Assembly (NCBI GenBank): GCA_937898525.1
Contig: CALCBC010000117.1
Location: 1-14,587 of the forward strand
DNA length: 14,587 nt
Direction: 5' to 3'
Source of the DNA: an uncultured Sphingomonadales bacterium
GTDB taxonomy: Bacteria > Pseudomonadota > Alphaproteobacteria > Sphingomonadales > Sphingomonadaceae
Made by a program: the position numbers and the translations under genes. Shown one piece after another: positions 1 through 7,390 of this stretch (positions are counted from its first letter, which is position 1; each line of letters starts with the position of its first letter). The notes beneath the pieces are model-generated. The model saw nothing but the letters and a program-made list of their open reading frames with translations, was not told the origin of the DNA and ran no database searches.

Positions 1-133
1 GACCCGCTCCTGAGACCGCCTGCGCCGTAAACCGTGCGCGGCAGAATACGATCGGCGACGAGCGCAAACGCGACCGTTCGCGGCGCCTGGCGTCGCGCCC
101 ATTATCGACCACCAGAGACAGGCTCCCTGGTGA
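1..133. other. Left edge, no assignable gene
   Basis: This GC-rich stretch holds no open frame that can be trusted. One plus-strand frame is open from the window edge to a stop near 153, and one minus-strand ATG frame starting near 108 runs off the edge. Neither translation shows a recognisable motif; both are arginine-rich, as random GC-rich sequence often is. It could be the end or beginning of a neighbouring gene outside the window. Base composition changes to AT-rich after about 135, which marks the promoter region of the next gene. Confidence 0.3.
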
Positions 134-167
134 TCAGGAAATACTGTCTACCTAAATATCCATACAT

Positions 168-190
168 GACTCGACTCTTAGAGTCTAGTC
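168..190. promoter_or_regulatory. 23-bp near-perfect palindrome, candidate operator
   Basis: Two 11-base arms flank a central T at 179, and 10 of the 11 base pairs match; the one mismatch is 172/186. The arms read GACTcGACTCT and AGAGTCtAGTC. It lies 50 bp upstream of the ATG at 240 in an AT-rich island (about 135-240) in otherwise very GC-rich DNA. This is the expected position and symmetry for a dimeric repressor or activator site, or for a hairpin in the leader. Which of the two it is cannot be told from sequence. No convincing -35/-10 pair was identified. Confidence 0.5.
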
Positions 191-203
191 GATATACTTT
201 CCG

Positions 204-222
204 AGTCGTATTCGATGCGACT
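204..222. promoter_or_regulatory. Second small dyad AGTCG-N9-CGACT before the start codon
   Basis: Perfect 5-bp arms at 204-208 and 218-222 are separated by 9 bases, immediately before the ribosome binding site AGAAAGGA (223-230) of the gene at 240. The arms reuse the GACTC/GAGTC words of the 23-bp palindrome at 168-190, so the same protein might bind both. In RNA it could form a short hairpin beside the ribosome binding site. Functional meaning is inferred only. Confidence 0.3.
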
Positions 223-239
223 AGAAAGGATATTCCATC

Positions 240-644
240 ATGTCTGTACAATTGACTAAGGATGACTCGCTTTCGCACATCTCTTTTGCGAACGACCAGC
301 TCGATCCCGATGATCCCAAGGCGCTTCGCAACCAGGTCGCCGCGATCGATGGCTCGATCACAATCGTCGCCGCGTTCGGCTGCAAACTGGTCCTGAACTG
401 GTCCTTCACCACCACAGCGCTGAACATCTCGCTCGTGCTCGACACGCCGGTCGGCAGCATCACGCTCGGCTCGGCGAGCCTCAACCCGTCGAACCCGACG
501 TTCTCGATCGGCGGAAGCATCGACAGCTTCAAGGCCGAGGCCACGGTCTCGTTCGATTTCAGCAGCATGACCCTCACCGCGAGCGGCGAGGTCTGCGCGC
601 CTCTCGTCGGCTGCAAGAAGGGCTCGATAAGCGTGAACGTCTGA
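240..644 (+). CDS. Small beta-rich protein of unknown function (134 aa)
   Basis: I do not recognise this protein. The ATG at 240 follows a good ribosome binding site (AGAAAGGA, 223-230, 9-base spacing), which fixes the start. There is no signal peptide or membrane segment. The N-terminal 40 residues are acidic and polar. The rest alternates hydrophobic and Ser/Thr/Gly residues (for example LDTPVGSITLGSASL and ATVSFDFSSMTLTASG), which suggests a beta-sandwich or beta-barrel fold. There are three cysteines, one in AAFGCKL and two in a C-terminal CAPLVGC unit that could pair. Codon use is G/C-ending like the flanking genes, so the gene looks native although its promoter region is AT-rich. The strong promoter-like upstream region with palindromes suggests regulated, possibly high expression. 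It stands alone, with a palindrome after its stop. Confidence 0.7.
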   Translation: MSVQLTKDDSLSHISFANDQLDPDDPKALRNQVAAIDGSITIVAAFGCKLVLNWSFTTTALNISLVLDTPVGSITLGSASLNPSNPTFSIGGSIDSFKAEATVSFDFSSMTLTASGEVCAPLVGCKKGSISVNV

Positions 645-658
645 CACGGTCGCGGCGA

Positions 659-676
659 TGCGGCCGGCCGGCCGCA
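659..676 (+). terminator. GC palindrome, possible terminator
   Basis: A perfect 18-base palindrome (TGCGGCCGG and its complement) lies 14 bases after the stop of the gene at 240-644. It is not followed by a T-run, so it would be a hairpin stop or pause rather than a classical intrinsic terminator. As RNA the innermost pairs must open to form a loop. It lies between the small gene and lpdA and probably separates their transcription. Confidence 0.35.
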
Positions 677-758
677 CCGCTGCTCCGCAGCTCGCGGTTG
701 CACTGTCCCGGGGAAGGCTTATGTGCCGGCCGTAGCCTTCGTCACCCGCGAGCCCCGA

Positions 759-2162
<1,404 letters not shown>

Positions 2163-2179
2163 CGGAACGCCCCAAACCG

Positions 2180-2346
2180 TTATCCTGAACGCGTTTCAGG
2201 ACCCATTCCTCCGCCGCCGCCGAGCCCTCGGGCGGGGAGCCTCACGGTGCGGCAAGCTATCGCCGCACGCGCGGCTGACCCGGCCGCGCACGAATGCGGC
2301 ACTCGGCGCCTGCCGCCCGATGGGTCCTGAAGCAAGTTCGGGATCA
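2180..2346. repeat. 167-bp repeat with terminal inverted repeats and internal hairpins
   Basis: The left end (2180-2205) and the reverse complement of the right end (2321-2346) match closely. Both carry GAAC-N4-TTCAGGACCCA and differ mainly in the four central bases. Inside are two perfect 7-bp hairpins, GTGCGGC/GCCGCAC (2247-2253 with 2262-2268) and GCGCGGC/GCCGCGC (2269-2275 with 2283-2289). The end sequence (ATCCTGAAC...TTCAGGA) resembles a dispersed intergenic element I know from sphingomonad genomes. It encodes no protein. It lies between lpdA and the broken VOC gene and may fold in RNA as a long hairpin that ends lpdA transcription. MITE or REP-like origin is inferred. Confidence 0.6.
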
Positions 2347-2378
2347 CGGCCGCACGAGAGCCGGTTACGGCCCGCCCC

Positions 2379-2528
2379 ATGCCCGAGCTCCGCCCGTTCC
2401 ACCTCGCCTTCCCGGTCCACGACCTTGCCGCGGCCCGCGAATTCTGGGGCGGCGTGATCGGCGGCCGGGTGGGCCGCAGCTCGGACCAGTGGGTCGACTT
2501 CGACTTCCACGGCCACCAGATCGTCGCC
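2379..2528 (+). pseudogene. VOC-family protein, 5' half (codons 1-50) of an interrupted gene
   Basis: This is the N-terminal part of a vicinal-oxygen-chelate fold protein (glyoxalase/bleomycin resistance/dioxygenase superfamily). Residues 1-50 show the first beta strand with the presumed metal ligand His8 (PFHLAFPVHDL), the following helix (AAAREFWGGVIG) and the strand WVDFDFHGHQIVA. Homology stops after GCC at 2526-2528. The frame then stays open to a stop at 2679-2681, giving a chimeric 100-residue reading frame whose last 50 residues are unrelated and are antisense to a DEAD-box helicase fragment. The missing half lies at 8784-9059. The first codon there continues this frame exactly, giving a complete 141-residue protein. 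The gene is therefore broken by an insertion rather than simply short. Without its C-terminal strands it should not fold into an active enzyme. Confidence 0.85.
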
Positions 2529-2735
2529 AGCTTGGTGATCGGCGCGGGCATGGTGGCCGAGAACAGCAGCGTACAGGGGCCTTCCGGCGTGGCGTCGAGG
2601 ATTTTCCGCGAGATCCTCGCGAAAGCCCATGTCGAGCATTTCGTCGGCCTCATCATGCACGACAGTGCGCAGCGCGGATAGGTCGAGCGCGAGTCCGGCG
2701 CGCTGGTAAGCGTCTCTGAGTCGAGAACAGGGAAT
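2529..2735 (-). pseudogene. DEAD-box RNA helicase remnant
   Basis: Read on the minus strand, this stretch gives LDLSALRTVVHDEADEMLDM, then GFREDLAE, then, one frame over, ILDATPEGPCTLLFSATMPA and PITKL. These are motif II (DEAD) and motif III (SAT) of a DEAD-box ATP-dependent RNA helicase with normal spacing. The frame is lost by an apparent one-base insertion in the A-run at 2602-2605. Weak similarity upstream (SRLRD, like the usual TPGRLRDH) reaches about 2735. Both the N-terminal motifs and the whole helicase C-domain are missing. The fragment ends exactly where VOC homology begins, so it marks the left edge of the inserted segment. It is non-functional. Confidence 0.8.
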
Positions 2736-2742
2736 CGGACGA

Positions 2743-2772
2743 AAGGCGCCGCTATCGGGCTAACGGCGCCTT
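2743..2772. terminator. Bidirectional hairpin terminator
   Basis: A perfect 9-bp stem AAGGCGCCG/CGGCGCCTT (2743-2751 with 2764-2772) has a 12-base loop. A run of As precedes it on the plus strand, giving TTTCG after the stem on the minus strand. It lies about 100 bases downstream of the receptor gene stop and between that gene and the helicase remnant, so it likely ends minus-strand transcription of the receptor. Confidence 0.5.
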
Positions 2773-2830
2773 GTCTCCCTTCATTAACCGGGCTTCGTTC
2801 CTATGCCGGCGCTGGCTGGCAGCCGGGTGA

Positions 2831-2859
2831 GACTTCCCGACGCCAAACGCCGGGAAGTC
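2831..2859 (-). terminator. Hairpin just after the receptor gene
   Basis: A perfect 9-bp stem GACTTCCCG/CGGGAAGTC (2831-2839 with 2851-2859) has an 11-base loop and begins 10 bases after the receptor stop codon. No clear T-run follows on the minus strand. It may act as a terminator together with the hairpin at 2743-2772, or protect the 3' end of the mRNA. Confidence 0.45.
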
Positions 2860-2869
2860 CCCCACCTGG

Positions 2870-5128
2870 TCAGAAGTTGACCTGCGCCCTTACGCCGTAA
2901 GTGCGCGGCGCCAGCAGGCGCGTGGCGAATGCCGGAAGCGACTGATAGCTGTTGATCTGCGTGGTGGCGGTGATCGACACCTCGTTGGTCAGGTTGTCGA
3001 CATAGGCGCGGATGGAATACGTGTTGCGCGGATCCTCGTAACCAAGGCTCAGGTTGATCCGGGTCGAGCTGTTCGCCATGCCTTCCGGCAGGTACGAGAC
3101 ATCTGATTGGTACGAGCTTTCGTAGCGCGCATTGGCCCCTGCCACGATCTGCCCGCCGTTCGACAGCGGGAAGCTCTGTTCGAGCCCGCCTACAAGCGTC
3201 CACTTCGGCGAACGCATGGTCGTCTGCCCGGAGCAATCCACGATCGATTGCGGCGGAGTACCTGGCGAAACCGTGCAGTCCGTCCGCGCCGCCGGCGGCG
3301 GAGCAAGCGTGAGGATCGTGAACTCGTCGTACTTGGACTTGAGATACTGCCCCTGGAAGTTCAACCTCGTGGTGGGCGTCACCACGAACTGGCTGTCGAG
3401 ATCGATACCGTAGGCGTGGGACTTGCCCGCGTTCTCGGTCACAAGGGTGGAGAAGGGCGGATTGCCGACAAGCTTGATGAAGCTGACCTGCTGGTTGGTG
3501 TAATTGAGGTAGAAGCCCTCGACGTTGAACTGGACGCGGTTGTCGAAGAACCGGTTCTTCGAGCCAATCACGTAGGAGGTCACCAGCTCAGGTTCGTAAA
3601 TGGAACCGCCCGGCGCGCCGTAATAGAACCCGCCCGCCTTGAAGCCGGTGCTGACGTTCGCATAGAGCAGGTTCTGCTCGCCGGCGTCGAACTCGATGCC
3701 GGCCTTCCAGTTCACCTTCTCCCAGGAGCGGTCCCCGACAACCACGATGGTAGGCGTGCCGGATTCGACCGTTGGAAGGACAGGGTCCGGACCGACGAGC
3801 GGCGACAGCGTATAGCGGCGGCTGTTCGAGGTCTTCTTCTCGTAGGTGTAGCGGATGCCGCCGACGAGCCGGAGGGCGTCGGTCACCTCGTAGCTGAGCT
3901 CGGTGAACAGCGCGCCGGTCCAGCCGGTCAGGTTGGTCCACTGGTCGGCAAAATTGCGGTTTCGCGCACCTTCGCTGCTCGCATGGGCGCGCGTCTTCGT
4001 GTCGAGGTAGTAGGCGCCCACGACGTAACCGAACCGCTGCCAACCCGGAGAGGCAAGGCGCAGTTCAACCGATTTCTGCTCCGGATGCTGGTTCTCAACC
4101 AGCTGCCAGCCCGTCGCCGTGCTGCGATAGCTGACGTCGGACTTGCGGTAGCCGGCCACCAGCGAGACGGTGCCGAGGCTCGTCGTCCAATCGACGTTCA
4201 GCCCGACTCCGTAATAGTCGCTGTCGAGGTAAGGATCGGGCGATTGAACCGCGAGCCCGGCATTGGTGTAGAAGCTGTCGAGGTCGGCAACGCCCGTGTA
4301 GGGATCGTCGACGAAGCAGCTCGTGCCCGGCAGGCCCAGCACCGAACATTGCATGCGGAGGGTCGCACCGGCACCCTTTCCGCCCTCGTGTGACCAATCG
4401 GCGCTGAGCAGGACCGACACGTCCCCACTTTCGTACAGCAGCGATGCGCGGGCGGCCTTCAAATCCTCGTCGTTGGTGCCGTCGCTCATGTAGCCGTCAT
4501 GGCTGGCCCGGTGACCCGCGACACGGAATGCGACCTGGTCCGACAGCGGAACGTTCAACGCCGCGTTGAAATCGAAGCGATCGTAGCTTCCGACATCCAC
4601 CCCGAACGAGCCGCCCAGCGCGAAGTCGGGCCGCTTGGTGATGATGTTGATCGCGCCGCCCGTGGCGTTCCGGCCGTAGAGGGTCCCCTGCGGGCCCTTG
4701 AGCAGTTCCACGCGCTCGAGGTCGTAGAACATGCCGCGGAACGTCGTCGGCGTGGCGAGGTAGACGCCGTTCAGGTTCACAGCGATCGAAGGATCGGCGA
4801 AGGCATTGCCGCTGAGGTTGCTGACCGAACGAACGGTGAAGGTCGTGTAGGGGCCCCCGCTCGGCTGGATCTCGATACCGGCCGTTTGGCGCGCCAGTGC
4901 CTCGATGTTCGTGACGCCCGCATTGCGCAGGTCGTCACCACTGACCACGGCGATCGAGAGAGCGGCGTTCTGGACGTTCTCCTCACGTCGCTGCGCGGTG
5001 ACGATGATATCGCCAATACCGACCGACTGAGAAGCTGTTTCACTCTGGTCATCCGCCTGGGCCATGGCCGGCGTCGCGAAAGCCGCCGACAGCGCGATCA
5101 AGGAAGCGCCGATCAAAGTCCGATTCAT
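2870..5128 (-). CDS. TonB-dependent outer-membrane receptor, 752 aa
   Basis: Outer-membrane beta-barrel transporter that takes up a scarce ligand using energy from TonB-ExbBD. The start at 5128 is preceded by a strong ribosome binding site (AGGGGAGG, 5134-5141, 5-base spacing) and gives a signal peptide cleaved after Ala23 (TPAMA|QADD). A TonB box IIVTA lies at residues 41-45. The plug domain (about 55-165) includes KGPQGTLYGRNATGGAINII. The remaining ~570 residues are alternating aromatic strands ending in a terminal Phe (VRAQVNF), the outer-membrane assembly signal. There is no N-terminal signalling extension, so it is not a transducer-type receptor. Length is normal for the sphingomonad receptors with this TonB box. 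Its promoter shares a 45-bp element with the BKACE operon, so the ligand is probably a carbon substrate for that enzyme rather than iron-siderophore. The ligand itself cannot be deduced. Confidence 0.93.
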   Translation of the reverse strand: MNRTLIGASLIALSAAFATPAMAQADDQSETASQSVGIGDIIVTAQRREENVQNAALSIAVVSGDDLRNAGVTNIEALARQTAGIEIQPSGGPYTTFTVRSVSNLSGNAFADPSIAVNLNGVYLATPTTFRGMFYDLERVELLKGPQGTLYGRNATGGAINIITKRPDFALGGSFGVDVGSYDRFDFNAALNVPLSDQVAFRVAGHRASHDGYMSDGTNDEDLKAARASLLYESGDVSVLLSADWSHEGGKGAGATLRMQCSVLGLPGTSCFVDDPYTGVADLDSFYTNAGLAVQSPDPYLDSDYYGVGLNVDWTTSLGTVSLVAGYRKSDVSYRSTATGWQLVENQHPEQKSVELRLASPGWQRFGYVVGAYYLDTKTRAHASSEGARNRNFADQWTNLTGWTGALFTELSYEVTDALRLVGGIRYTYEKKTSNSRRYTLSPLVGPDPVLPTVESGTPTIVVVGDRSWEKVNWKAGIEFDAGEQNLLYANVSTGFKAGGFYYGAPGGSIYEPELVTSYVIGSKNRFFDNRVQFNVEGFYLNYTNQQVSFIKLVGNPPFSTLVTENAGKSHAYGIDLDSQFVVTPTTRLNFQGQYLKSKYDEFTILTLAPPPAARTDCTVSPGTPPQSIVDCSGQTTMRSPKWTLVGGLEQSFPLSNGGQIVAGANARYESSYQSDVSYLPEGMANSSTRINLSLGYEDPRNTYSIRAYVDNLTNEVSITATTQINSYQSLPAFATRLLAPRTYGVRAQVNF

Positions 5129-5219
5129 ATTATCCTCCCCTGTGTCCGGCGATGGGAAAAAGGGGCTGGGGCACGCGTGTCGACGTCGGGAAGTGAATTT
5201 ACCGGACATCGCTCGCGCC

Positions 5220-5237
5220 GGCCCGCCCCTCCGGGCC
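5220..5237 (-). other. Leader hairpin of the receptor mRNA
   Basis: A perfect 6-bp GC stem GGCCCG/CGGGCC (5220-5225 with 5232-5237) has a six-base loop and lies inside the predicted ~145-nt 5' leader of the receptor transcript. It might merely be GC-rich background. If real it could affect mRNA stability or early transcription. The rest of the leader (5142-5275) shows nothing recognisable, and no known riboswitch was seen. Confidence 0.25.
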
Positions 5238-5280
5238 TGCCTCAACCCCAGGCTCCCTCATGGATCATTCCATTCGGCGG

Positions 5281-5349
5281 CAGTTACCCCAGAGTGTGGC
5301 GCCCAAAAAATGAATTGATTGGCGAAACGATATGATCAGTCTGCATATC
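5281..5349 (-). promoter_or_regulatory. Receptor promoter with shared LysR-type operator
   Basis: On the minus strand, reading toward the receptor, there is a perfect dyad GATATG-N9-CATATC (5349-5329), then ten bases, then TCAATTCATTTTTT (5318-5305), then 18 bases, then a candidate -10 TAACTG (5286-5281). The same order and spacing recur before the BKACE gene. The dyad has the size and form of a LysR-family site (inverted repeat around T-N11-A), and the regulator gene lies next to it. No good -35 is present, as expected for an activator-dependent promoter. The start of transcription would be near 5274, giving a leader of about 145 nt. Confidence 0.6.
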
Positions 5350-5414
5350 ATTGCGCGATGCATTGGCCGCTGAAAGCAGCAGCAATGTCACGCAGGTCCA
5401 GTGGATGCCGCCCT

Positions 5415-6350
5415 TTAGCGAGGCAGCGCGCGGCTCACTTCGGTCACGAACGACCGAAACCACTCGTCGGCCCGGCGGGTGGCGAAGGACGGATGCCAGA
5501 TCAGTCTCGTTTCGAGCAAAGGCAAATTCAGCGGTAAGGGCACGGTATGCAGTCCGTGCCGCGCCCTCAGGAATGCCGCCATCCTCGTCGGGGCAAGCAT
5601 AACGAAGTCGGTCCGCGCAATCAGCGGCGGAACCGACGAGAACTGGGTCATCTTCACAGCAAGATTTCGCACCAACCCGGCGTTGGCGAGGGCCTGGTCG
5701 ATCATGCCGCCGATCCGGCCCGCGCCATCAATGGGCACATAGATATGGCGGGCCGCGGCGTACCGCTCCAAAGTCAGCTTGCCGCGCCGGAGGGGATTGT
5801 CCGGAGCCATGACGATCTCGGCGCCTTCGTCCTCTATCAGCAGGATGGACTCGAAGGGCGAGCCGGGGTCACCCGACGCCGCGATGAGGAAGTCGACGTT
5901 GTTACGCAGCAGGCCGTCAAGGCCCTGCGGTATCGAGCCGACGGTCACGTTCAGGCCGAGGTTGGGCCCAGACTCGATCATGCTGCTGGTCAACTCGCTG
6001 AAGAACAGCGGCGCGGCATAGTCACTCAGGAACAGGCGGAAGCTGTGCTCGCTCGAAGCAGGGTCGAAGTCGGCGGGGTCGAGCGAGGCCCGAAGTTGCG
6101 CCAACAAGGGAGCGATCGTCCCGGCCAGTTCGATCGCCCGGGTGGTAGGTTCGACGCCGCGGCTCTTCCGTATGAACAGCTCGTCCCCGATAAGATCGCG
6201 CAAGCGGCGGAGCGAATGGCTCACTGCCGATTGCGACATGTTCAGGCGCTGCGCCGCACGCGTCACGTTGCGCTCAAGCGCGACCGCCTCGAACACGGTG
6301 ATGAGATTGAGCGGCAGCGGGCGTTTCGCCATGCCATGAGTATTTTGCAT
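5415..6350 (-). CDS. LysR-family transcriptional regulator, 311 aa
   Basis: Cytoplasmic DNA-binding regulator that responds to a small effector. The N-terminal winged helix-turn-helix spans about residues 10-70 (FEAVALERNVTRAAQRLNMS, then QSAVSHSLRRLRDLIGDELF), followed by a linker helix and a two-lobed periplasmic-binding-like effector domain from about residue 95 to the end. Length is normal. The start may be the ATG at 6350 or the ATG at 6332 (MAKRPLPLNLI); neither has a clear ribosome binding site. It is divergent from the BKACE-MFS operon, with 80 bp between them, and lies upstream of the receptor on the same strand. This is the classical arrangement for a LysR activator of the divergent operon. 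The shared 45-bp element lies before both target genes, and the copy at 6333-6377 overlaps its own 5' end, so autoregulation is likely. The effector is probably the pathway substrate or an intermediate. Confidence 0.93.
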   Translation of the reverse strand: MQNTHGMAKRPLPLNLITVFEAVALERNVTRAAQRLNMSQSAVSHSLRRLRDLIGDELFIRKSRGVEPTTRAIELAGTIAPLLAQLRASLDPADFDPASSEHSFRLFLSDYAAPLFFSELTSSMIESGPNLGLNVTVGSIPQGLDGLLRNNVDFLIAASGDPGSPFESILLIEDEGAEIVMAPDNPLRRGKLTLERYAAARHIYVPIDGAGRIGGMIDQALANAGLVRNLAVKMTQFSSVPPLIARTDFVMLAPTRMAAFLRARHGLHTVPLPLNLPLLETRLIWHPSFATRRADEWFRSFVTEVSRALPR

Positions 6351-6401
6351 ATTAGAGGCACATTCAATTCATTTTTTCCGACACGCATCAAGGTGTAGGC
6401 T
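6333..6401 (+). promoter_or_regulatory. BKACE operon promoter with shared LysR-type operator
   Basis: Reading toward the BKACE gene there is GCCATG-N9-CATATT (6333-6353), ten bases, then TCAATTCATTTTTT (6364-6377), then 18 bases, then a candidate -10 TAGGCT (6396-6401). Every spacing equals that of the receptor promoter element at 5349-5281. By hand count, 27 of 45 positions agree across the operator block, including a perfect run of 14. The dyad is less perfect here (4 of 6 bases match the other copy in the distal half). The distal half overlaps the 5' end of the lysR gene, as expected for a regulator that also represses itself. Transcription would start near 6408, leaving a short leader of about 23 nt. 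Confidence 0.6.
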
Positions 6402-6430
6402 GCCCGCCGAACGGAATTTTGGAGAGAAGC

Positions 6431-7360
6431 ATGGAGCCGATCGTCATCATCGCGGCCGTCAACGGCGGGTACAATCAGCCTAACGGCATCACGAAAGTGC
6501 CGCTGACGCCGCTCGAAATAGCAGAGGAGGCTGTGCGCTGCCGCGAGGCCGGCGCCGCCATCCTGCACTTCCACGCCCGCGACGAGGACGGCATCACCAC
6601 TGGTGATCTCGAAATCTTCCGCGAGACGATCCGCCTTGTTCGCGAACGGACCGATATCCTGATCCAGACGACCAACGGCATCGGTGCGCGCAAGGACAAG
6701 CAGACCGGCGAATGGATCCGCCCGACCGACGAGGACCGGATCGCGCTGCTGAATATCGAGCCTCGCCCCGATCTCTATGGCGCCGCCACGGGATCGACCG
6801 ACTTCTACCACCCGTTCGGCGGACAGCACAACGAGCGCCCGTTCGTGAACAACCGCGAATGGCTCGCCACCTCGATCAGGCACGCGCACAGCCGCGGCAC
6901 CGCGATCGAGTTCGAGGTGGTCCACCTCCCCGCGCTCTATCGCCTCAAGCGCCTTGCCGACGAAGGCGTGTTCGACGCCAATGCCGATTACCTCTGGCTC
7001 AACTACGGCGCCGGGATCGGCAACATCCCGGGCACTCCGCGGGTCATCGTCCAGTCGATCGACGAAGGGAAACTGCTGTTCCCCAATGCCAAGTTCGGCG
7101 TCCTCGGGGCCGGGCACTACCAGTTCCCGATCGCCGCCGTCGGCATGGCCGCCGGTTGTCACACGCTTCGCGTCGGCCTTGAGGATAACATGTTCCGGGC
7201 GAACGGCGAACCTGCGGAATCGAACCACCAGCTGATCGCGGAGATGGTCGAATTGGCGAAGTTCTTCCGCCGCGTTCCCGCAACGCCCGAGCAGGCCGTG
7301 GAAATTCTCGGCCTTCGGCGCAACGTGGACGCCAGCACCTCTCAGACCGTCCCGGCCTGA
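6431..7360 (+). CDS. Beta-keto acid cleavage enzyme (BKACE, DUF849), 309 aa
   Basis: The family, whose founder is 3-keto-5-aminohexanoate cleavage enzyme (Kce), uses Zn2+ to react a beta-keto acid with acetyl-CoA, giving acetoacetate and a shortened acyl-CoA. Seen here: a TIM-barrel start (IVIIAAVNGG), the zinc-binding LHFHARD with His46 and His48 at the same numbers as in Kce, and VGLEDN with Glu251 as the likely third zinc ligand. The start at 6431 has a good ribosome binding site (GGAG, 6421-6424). The protein is about 30 residues longer than Kce, with extra sequence at about 85-145. Substrates in this family vary widely (for example dehydrocarnitine and amino-keto acids), and the neighbours here (receptor, MFS, LysR) do not match the lysine-fermentation or carnitine clusters I know. 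No 3-hydroxyacid dehydrogenase accompanies it, so the keto acid is either imported as such or made elsewhere. It is the first gene of an operon with the MFS gene. Confidence 0.9.
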   Translation: MEPIVIIAAVNGGYNQPNGITKVPLTPLEIAEEAVRCREAGAAILHFHARDEDGITTGDLEIFRETIRLVRERTDILIQTTNGIGARKDKQTGEWIRPTDEDRIALLNIEPRPDLYGAATGSTDFYHPFGGQHNERPFVNNREWLATSIRHAHSRGTAIEFEVVHLPALYRLKRLADEGVFDANADYLWLNYGAGIGNIPGTPRVIVQSIDEGKLLFPNAKFGVLGAGHYQFPIAAVGMAAGCHTLRVGLEDNMFRANGEPAESNHQLIAEMVELAKFFRRVPATPEQAVEILGLRRNVDASTSQTVPA

Positions 7361-7390
7361 GGTGGTGAGCACGCCGCGGGACGGCAGGTT

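Noticed and set aside
2379..2681. Intact 100-residue VOC protein
   Set aside because: Only the first 50 residues match the family. The rest is antisense to helicase sequence, and the true C-terminal half is at 8784-9059.
2870..5128. Siderophore receptor for iron uptake
   Set aside because: The fold allows it, but no Fur-like box was seen, and the shared operator ties the gene to a catabolic enzyme and a LysR regulator rather than to iron genes.
6431..7360. Carnitine (dehydrocarnitine) or lysine-fermentation BKACE
   Set aside because: No carnitine dehydrogenase, thioesterase or lysine aminomutase-type neighbours are present, so the substrate is left open.
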